Positions 59,726-64,000 of a stretch of 64,000 nt of DNA are shown here, piece after piece. The stretch is taken from assembly GCF_032098525.1 (NCBI RefSeq), contig NZ_CP134890.1:1550001-1614000 (forward strand). Reading direction: 5' to 3'. The first letter of the stretch is position 1. Every line of letters begins with the position of its first letter. This DNA comes from Flavobacterium sp. PMTSA4 (lineage in GTDB: Bacteria > Bacteroidota > Bacteroidia > Flavobacteriales > Flavobacteriaceae). The notes beneath the pieces are model-generated. The model saw only the letters and a program-made list of their open reading frames with translations. It searched no databases and was not told the origin of the DNA. The position numbers and the translations under genes are program-made.

Positions 59726-60757
59726 TTACATTTTTTGATAACCTGCTTCACCATTTCTTTTTAGCTTTACCTTATAATTATCACATTTATCACATCGTTG
59801 ACTTGATTGCCAAGTTAATGATAGTTCGTGTACCCCTTGAGTTCTTTGTATTTTGGATGTGTTTAAATCATAGGAATATCCAAAAGTAAATTCGCCTAAC
59901 TTAAAGCCCAAAATAGAATTAATTGAAGTTATTAAATGGGCATTATCGCTTCTTCTTTCTGGGTTTGTTGCAGCAATAATCCCCAGACTTAATCGGGGAA
60001 AATCCATCACTGCTCCAATATCTAATCTATTATATTGTGATTGTCTCATATAGTTTGCTGTAAAAAGCAAATCAGTTCCTTCAGGTATCAGTTTAGATGG
60101 TGAATCAATAAATTCAAAATAGTATCCTGCATGAACTGAAAGCATCATATCTAAAGGAACATTGTTGTTTTCTATAAATGAAATGTCAGGTCTTGTTAAG
60201 TGTTTTACTGCCGCACCTATCCATGCATTTTCTTGGTCAATAACCAATCCTACTCCTATATCGAAAAAATTAATTTTATTACTGTACCCTAATACTCCCG
60301 GGTCTATTGAACCTTGACTAATAGAACCATCATTTATATTGATTTGATCTTCTAATAACAAGTTACTAAAGTTATAATCTTTTCGACCAAAGCCTGTTTC
60401 TAAACCGAACCTCATCCTCCAATCGTAATTGAGTTCTATCCGATAGGAAAATGCTCCATTAATTTGAAAATAGTTATAATCCGTAAATACTTCGTTGTGA
60501 TTTAAAACAGTTACACCAACACCAATTTGTTCGCTAACAATATTGTTGAAATATCCATATTGTGTATCTATTTTTCTGTTTCCATCTGGCCATTGTCTTC
60601 TATGAATTAGACCTGCGCTCCATGTATTTGAAATTCCTGTAAAAGCAGGATTTATTTTCTCAGGAACTAAATAGAACTGTGTGAAAACCGGGTCTTGAGC
60701 TAAAACTTTTGTAGAAAAAGTTATGATGAGTATAGTGAAAAATAATTTGTATTTCAT
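59726..60757 (-). CDS. PorP/SprF family outer-membrane protein
   Basis: 343 residues. A signal peptide covers 1-20 (LFFTILIITFSTKVLAQ). The start QDPVFTQFYLVPEKINPAFTGISNTWSAGLIHRRQWPDG is the PorP/SprF signature, followed by a beta-barrel pattern and FTFGYSYDLNTSKIQRTQGVHELSLTW near the end. SprF-like proteins help T9SS export and surface placement of a matching SprB-like adhesin, and one is encoded 12 bases upstream. Confidence 0.94.
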   Translation of the reverse strand: MKYKLFFTILIITFSTKVLAQDPVFTQFYLVPEKINPAFTGISNTWSAGLIHRRQWPDGNRKIDTQYGYFNNIVSEQIGVGVTVLNHNEVFTDYNYFQINGAFSYRIELNYDWRMRFGLETGFGRKDYNFSNLLLEDQININDGSISQGSIDPGVLGYSNKINFFDIGVGLVIDQENAWIGAAVKHLTRPDISFIENNNVPLDMMLSVHAGYYFEFIDSPSKLIPEGTDLLFTANYMRQSQYNRLDIGAVMDFPRLSLGIIAATNPERRSDNAHLITSINSILGFKLGEFTFGYSYDLNTSKIQRTQGVHELSLTWQSSQRCDKCDNYKVKLKRNGEAGYQKM

Positions 60758-60769
60758 TTTGATGTAGGC

Positions 60770-63700
60770 TTATTTGATTAAAACAAATGTTTGGTTATCA
60801 AATATTATGGTTCCATAAAAAGTTTCGGCAGTTACTTTTGCATAGTAATTTCCATTTTCAGCATTGAATCCTTTTATTTTGCCATCCCATCCGACTAGTA
60901 CGTCTCCTGTTTCACTATATATCATAGAACCCCAAGTATCGTATATATTCAATTGTACATTCTTTAATCTTTTAGTTACTGGTCTGTAGGTATCGTTAAG
61001 ACCATCATTGTTTGGAGTAAATGCTGTTGGCACAACAATTAAGTATCCCTTTTCCACTAAAAGCGAAATAGTTTGCACATAAACACACCCGAAAGGGTAA
61101 GTTACAGTTTGTGTTACAATATATTCTTTTGGAATAGCATAAGTGTGTACTGGATTTAATTCAGTTGAAAAAGTACCATCCCCAAAATCCCATGATACAG
61201 AAATATAATCGCCAGTAATATTACTTTGAAACTGAATTGGGTCTCCAATTGAATATATACCGTATGATGTGTATCCAAAAGAAGTTGTATCAAATGATGA
61301 ATAACCAATAACAGGATTATCAACATCAACAGTATAGGTTGCAGTACATCCTATATTGTCAGTTACTGTTAATATTACTGTTCCATTGGTGCTAGAGTTC
61401 ATAATGTTATTGTCTGGGCCGCTTATATTTCCACTAGACCATTGGTATTGAAATGGTGGTACTCCACCTGAAGCTTGAGCAACAAAGTTTTGTGTTACTT
61501 GATGAGTAGAACAATTAAAATCTGTTTGGGTAGTAACATTTATATATATGGGTGCTGGTCTTACTAAATTAAATTGACTTGTTAATGAGCAGCCATTATT
61601 ATCTGTAACTGTTACTTGATAATTGCCGGCATTAACATTTACTAAATCTTCTGTAGAGGCTCCGTTTGACCAACTGTAGTTAAAAGGAGGTGTTCCTCCT
61701 GCAACGATTAAGTCTATTGCCCCAGTATTTGCATTGGAACAGTCTAGGGGATTAGTAGTATTTGCAGAAACTACTAAGGGTTGTGGTTCTAATATTGTAA
61801 ATGTTCTTACAATGTAACAAGGTGTTCCGTCAGCTATGGTTGCTGTGTATGTTCCTGGTCCGAGATTGTTTCTTATTAGACCTGCGGTGCTACCATCGCT
61901 CCAAGTTAAAGTAACTGTTGGTATTCCTCCTGTTAAGTTTAGATTAATACTCCCATTATTTGCACCATAGCATGAAACATTATTAACTATAGGATTTACT
62001 GTAAATATTGGTGCTTCGGGAATAATGATGGATTCTGCTTTAATACATCCAAGATTGTCTGTTACTGTAATGGTATATGTTCCTGCTGAAAGGTTGTTCT
62101 GATTTAATGCAGTTGAAAGATTACTCCATTGGTATTGATAGGGTGGATTTCCTCCAGAAATTGTTGTTGTGAAAGAAGCATTGTTAGCGCCGTAACATGT
62201 TATTGGTGTTGTGGTATAACTAATAATTATCTCTGTGGATTGGGTGATGACTGCAGATAGGTTTTCTGTACATCCTTGGTTGTCGGTTATCGTTACAGTA
62301 TAAGTTCCCGCAACTATATTGGTAAGGTTTTGATTTGTGCTTGTAAAACCGTTTGGACCTGTCCAAGCGTAGTTGTAATCGAACACACCGGGTGTAATTT
62401 CGATTGGTGTTCCCCCTGATGGGTTTATATTGATTGCTCCAGTTGCTGCTCCAAAACATTCAACGTTTGTTTGACTGATTAAACTAACGGCTAAAATTGG
62501 TGGTTGAGTAATGGTAAATGTTTCCGTTTTAGGACCACAATTATTGGCATCTGTTACTGTGACAACATATGTTCCTGGACTTAAATTTGCAATGTCTTCG
62601 TTATTCGAAAATGGAAAAGTATCTTTTGTCCAAGTGTAGGTATAATTTCCTGTTCCGCCAGTTACTGATATATTAATACTTCCGTTTGCAAAGCCAAAAC
62701 AAGTGATGTCATTTTCGCTGTCAATTGAGATTAGTATATCGTCTGGTTCTGTAATGGTATACGTGTTCGTATAAGGACAATTGCCTGTATCGTCAATCGT
62801 TAAATCGTATATTCCTGGTTCTAGATTATTTATTGCTGTTGCTGCTGAAGTAAATCCGTTAGGTCCTAACCATGTTATTGTATATGGTGGAATTCCGCCA
62901 ACTATATTAGTTGTTATTGATGCATTATTAACTCCGAAACACGAATTATTGCTGGCAATCACATTTGGATTTATTGCTGGATTGACCACTACTGTTACCG
63001 TGAAATCATTACCAATACAAACCCCAGAAATTGGAGTTACCGTATAAGTTACTGTGGCCGGTGAAGTTGTTGTATTAATTAATGTTTGACTGATTTGATT
63101 TTGCTGAGTTGCTTCAGAATTAGCGCCTGATATTGCACCCGCTGGATTTATTGTTGGAGTTGACCAAGTGTATGTAGTGCCAAGAGGAACAATGTTGCCT
63201 CCCGTATTAGAAGGTGTAATTGTGAACGGGTTATTGCTGCAAATCGTTGTGCTTTCTGATGCAATAACTGGATTTTGGTTGATTGTAATTAATGCTGTGT
63301 CTGAAATTATTGTTGCACAACCTCCGGACAATGAAGGGAAATTAATAATACAGTAATAATACAAACTGCCTACACTATTTGTTGGTGGTGTGTAAGTTGC
63401 ATTGGTTGCACTTGGGATGCTAAAACCACCTGTGTTGCTGTTAATTGTGTTTGAAAACCATTGGTATGTTGGTGTTCCTGTTCCGCTTGAATAATTTAAA
63501 GTTAAACTTGTTGGGACTTGGTCTTTACACCAAGTGTTTGATTGTGGTTGTGACGTTATTACTGGCGCAGGATTTACAATTACTTGAGCTGTATTAGAAA
63601 TTGCATTACAACCCGTACCGTTGGTTTGATTGATAACACAATAGTAGAACACCGTTCCTGTTGTTGCTGTTGGCGGTGTAAACGTGCTATTTGTTTCTCC

Positions 63701-64000
63701 AGAAATAACTACACCAGTAGTTGTGTTATTAGTAGTCGAACTATACCATTGATATGTGTATGAAGTTCCTATACCACCTGTTGCGCCCACAGAGAGAGTA
63801 GTTGCAGGTGTGTTTTGACAAACAGTTTGTGTAGTTTGGGGTTGTGGAGTAATTATAGGATCCGCAATTACATCTATAGTAGCTACATCACTCACTATAC
63901 TGCCGCAACCACTCCCAGAAAAAGATATTTGGACATAATAATAATATGTTCCTGGAACTGAATAAACTGGCGGTGTGTAGGTTGAATTTGTTGCACCAGT
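60770..64000 (-). CDS. Giant SprB-repeat adhesin, C-terminal part (right edge truncated)
   Basis: The frame is open to base 64000; about 1076 residues are visible. The order read is: Ig-like Cys-rich repeats with TYTPPT and YYYCVI strands, then about ten SprB-type repeats of the form C-x-G-x-N-x-GSI...GGTPPYxYxW...GTYTVTVTDNxGC, then a PKD domain (VSWDFGDGTFSTELNPVHTY), then the gliding-motility-associated C-terminal domain (VPTAFTPNNDGLNDTY, LNIYDTWGSMIY, GWDGKIKG, NGNYYAKV), a T9SS type B signal. It is probably exported and surface-bound. A GTG at 63895 is only an internal codon. Confidence 0.93.
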   Translation of the reverse strand, partial: TGATNSTYTPPVYSVPGTYYYYVQISFSGSGCGSIVSDVATIDVIADPIITPQPQTTQTVCQNTPATTLSVGATGGIGTSYTYQWYSSTTNNTTTGVVISGETNSTFTPPTATTGTVFYYCVINQTNGTGCNAISNTAQVIVNPAPVITSQPQSNTWCKDQVPTSLTLNYSSGTGTPTYQWFSNTINSNTGGFSIPSATNATYTPPTNSVGSLYYYCIINFPSLSGGCATIISDTALITINQNPVIASESTTICSNNPFTITPSNTGGNIVPLGTTYTWSTPTINPAGAISGANSEATQQNQISQTLINTTTSPATVTYTVTPISGVCIGNDFTVTVVVNPAINPNVIASNNSCFGVNNASITTNIVGGIPPYTITWLGPNGFTSAATAINNLEPGIYDLTIDDTGNCPYTNTYTITEPDDILISIDSENDITCFGFANGSINISVTGGTGNYTYTWTKDTFPFSNNEDIANLSPGTYVVTVTDANNCGPKTETFTITQPPILAVSLISQTNVECFGAATGAININPSGGTPIEITPGVFDYNYAWTGPNGFTSTNQNLTNIVAGTYTVTITDNQGCTENLSAVITQSTEIIISYTTTPITCYGANNASFTTTISGGNPPYQYQWSNLSTALNQNNLSAGTYTITVTDNLGCIKAESIIIPEAPIFTVNPIVNNVSCYGANNGSINLNLTGGIPTVTLTWSDGSTAGLIRNNLGPGTYTATIADGTPCYIVRTFTILEPQPLVVSANTTNPLDCSNANTGAIDLIVAGGTPPFNYSWSNGASTEDLVNVNAGNYQVTVTDNNGCSLTSQFNLVRPAPIYINVTTQTDFNCSTHQVTQNFVAQASGGVPPFQYQWSSGNISGPDNNIMNSSTNGTVILTVTDNIGCTATYTVDVDNPVIGYSSFDTTSFGYTSYGIYSIGDPIQFQSNITGDYISVSWDFGDGTFSTELNPVHTYAIPKEYIVTQTVTYPFGCVYVQTISLLVEKGYLIVVPTAFTPNNDGLNDTYRPVTKRLKNVQLNIYDTWGSMIYSETGDVLVGWDGKIKGFNAENGNYYAKVTAETFYGTIIFDNQTFVLIK

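Noticed and set aside
60770..64000. Repeats in the giant adhesin as a CRISPR or DNA tandem array
   Set aside because: The repetition is at protein level (SprB and Ig-like modules) with diverged DNA.

Overview
This window comes from a low-GC member of the Bacteroidota, most likely a Flavobacterium or close relative in the Flavobacteriaceae. Supporting signs are type IX secretion (T9SS) sorting domains, a SprB-repeat giant adhesin paired with a PorP/SprF protein, a TonB-type carboxypeptidase-regulatory barrel, an E1 alpha/beta-fused 2-oxoacid dehydrogenase, and many TAnnTTTG promoter elements (the Bacteroidota -7 box) 5 to 60 bases upstream of genes.

Layout. 1-1.7 kb: 3' end of lysS, then two small secreted proteins. 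1.7-4.8 kb: leftward operon of a PLP enzyme of the ACC deaminase/D-cysteine desulfhydrase family, a LysM glucosaminidase lipoprotein and hemL. 4.9-12.2 kb: two divergent secreted T9SS cargo proteins. 12.2-15.3 kb: a mini HEXXH membrane protein, a DUF5522 protein, hutU and a DUF4136 lipoprotein. 15.4-31.8 kb: a leftward run of about 16 genes holding phenylacetyl-CoA degradation (paaE, A, B, C, D, G, H, I, J, Z, an extra crotonase, paaY) followed by a lipoyl E2, ilvE and fused E1, headed by a TetR regulator. A perfect 20-bp palindrome lies at the paaE promoter and a related half-site pair lies upstream of the tetR gene. 31.9-38.9 kb: rhodanese, a NarL-type two-component pair, a small membrane protein, a lipoprotein, a secreted beta-propeller and a GSCFA protein. 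39-42.8 kb: an ABC exporter and two paralogous lipoproteins. 42.9-46.4 kb: alaS and a double-SRPBCC protein. 46.6-49.8 kb: rightward M23, MerR, LemA and two TPM-domain genes. 49.9-55.5 kb: outer-membrane barrel protein, der, era and a J-domain/KTSC protein. 55.6-56.1 kb: initiator tRNA-fMet with a GIY-YIG nuclease ORF lodged between the intact tRNA and a rearranged 3' copy of it. 56.1-59.7 kb: a PD40-type secreted protein, an unknown basic protein, a secreted DNase I-fold protein, structured intergenic repeats and a lipoprotein. 59.7-64 kb: PorP/SprF protein and the C-terminal part of a giant gliding-type adhesin that runs off the right edge.

How the genes fit together. The 15-31 kb run can take phenylacetyl-CoA through epoxidation (PaaABCDE), isomerisation (PaaG), ring opening and oxidation (PaaZ) and beta-oxidation (crotonase, PaaH, PaaJ), with PaaI and PaaY as salvage enzymes. 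No phenylacetate-CoA ligase (paaK) is present; instead an aminotransferase and a 2-oxoacid dehydrogenase E1/E2 sit at its end, which suggests entry by transamination and oxidative decarboxylation of phenylalanine or branched-chain amino acids.

The most unusual item is the tRNA-fMet/GIY-YIG arrangement: a unit of about 357 bp bounded by 61/62-bp direct repeats, whose ORF stops one base before a tRNA remnant carrying a 14-bp perfect palindrome. It looks like a minimal tRNA-targeting mobile element. All functional assignments come from reading the translated sequence by eye; no database search was run.
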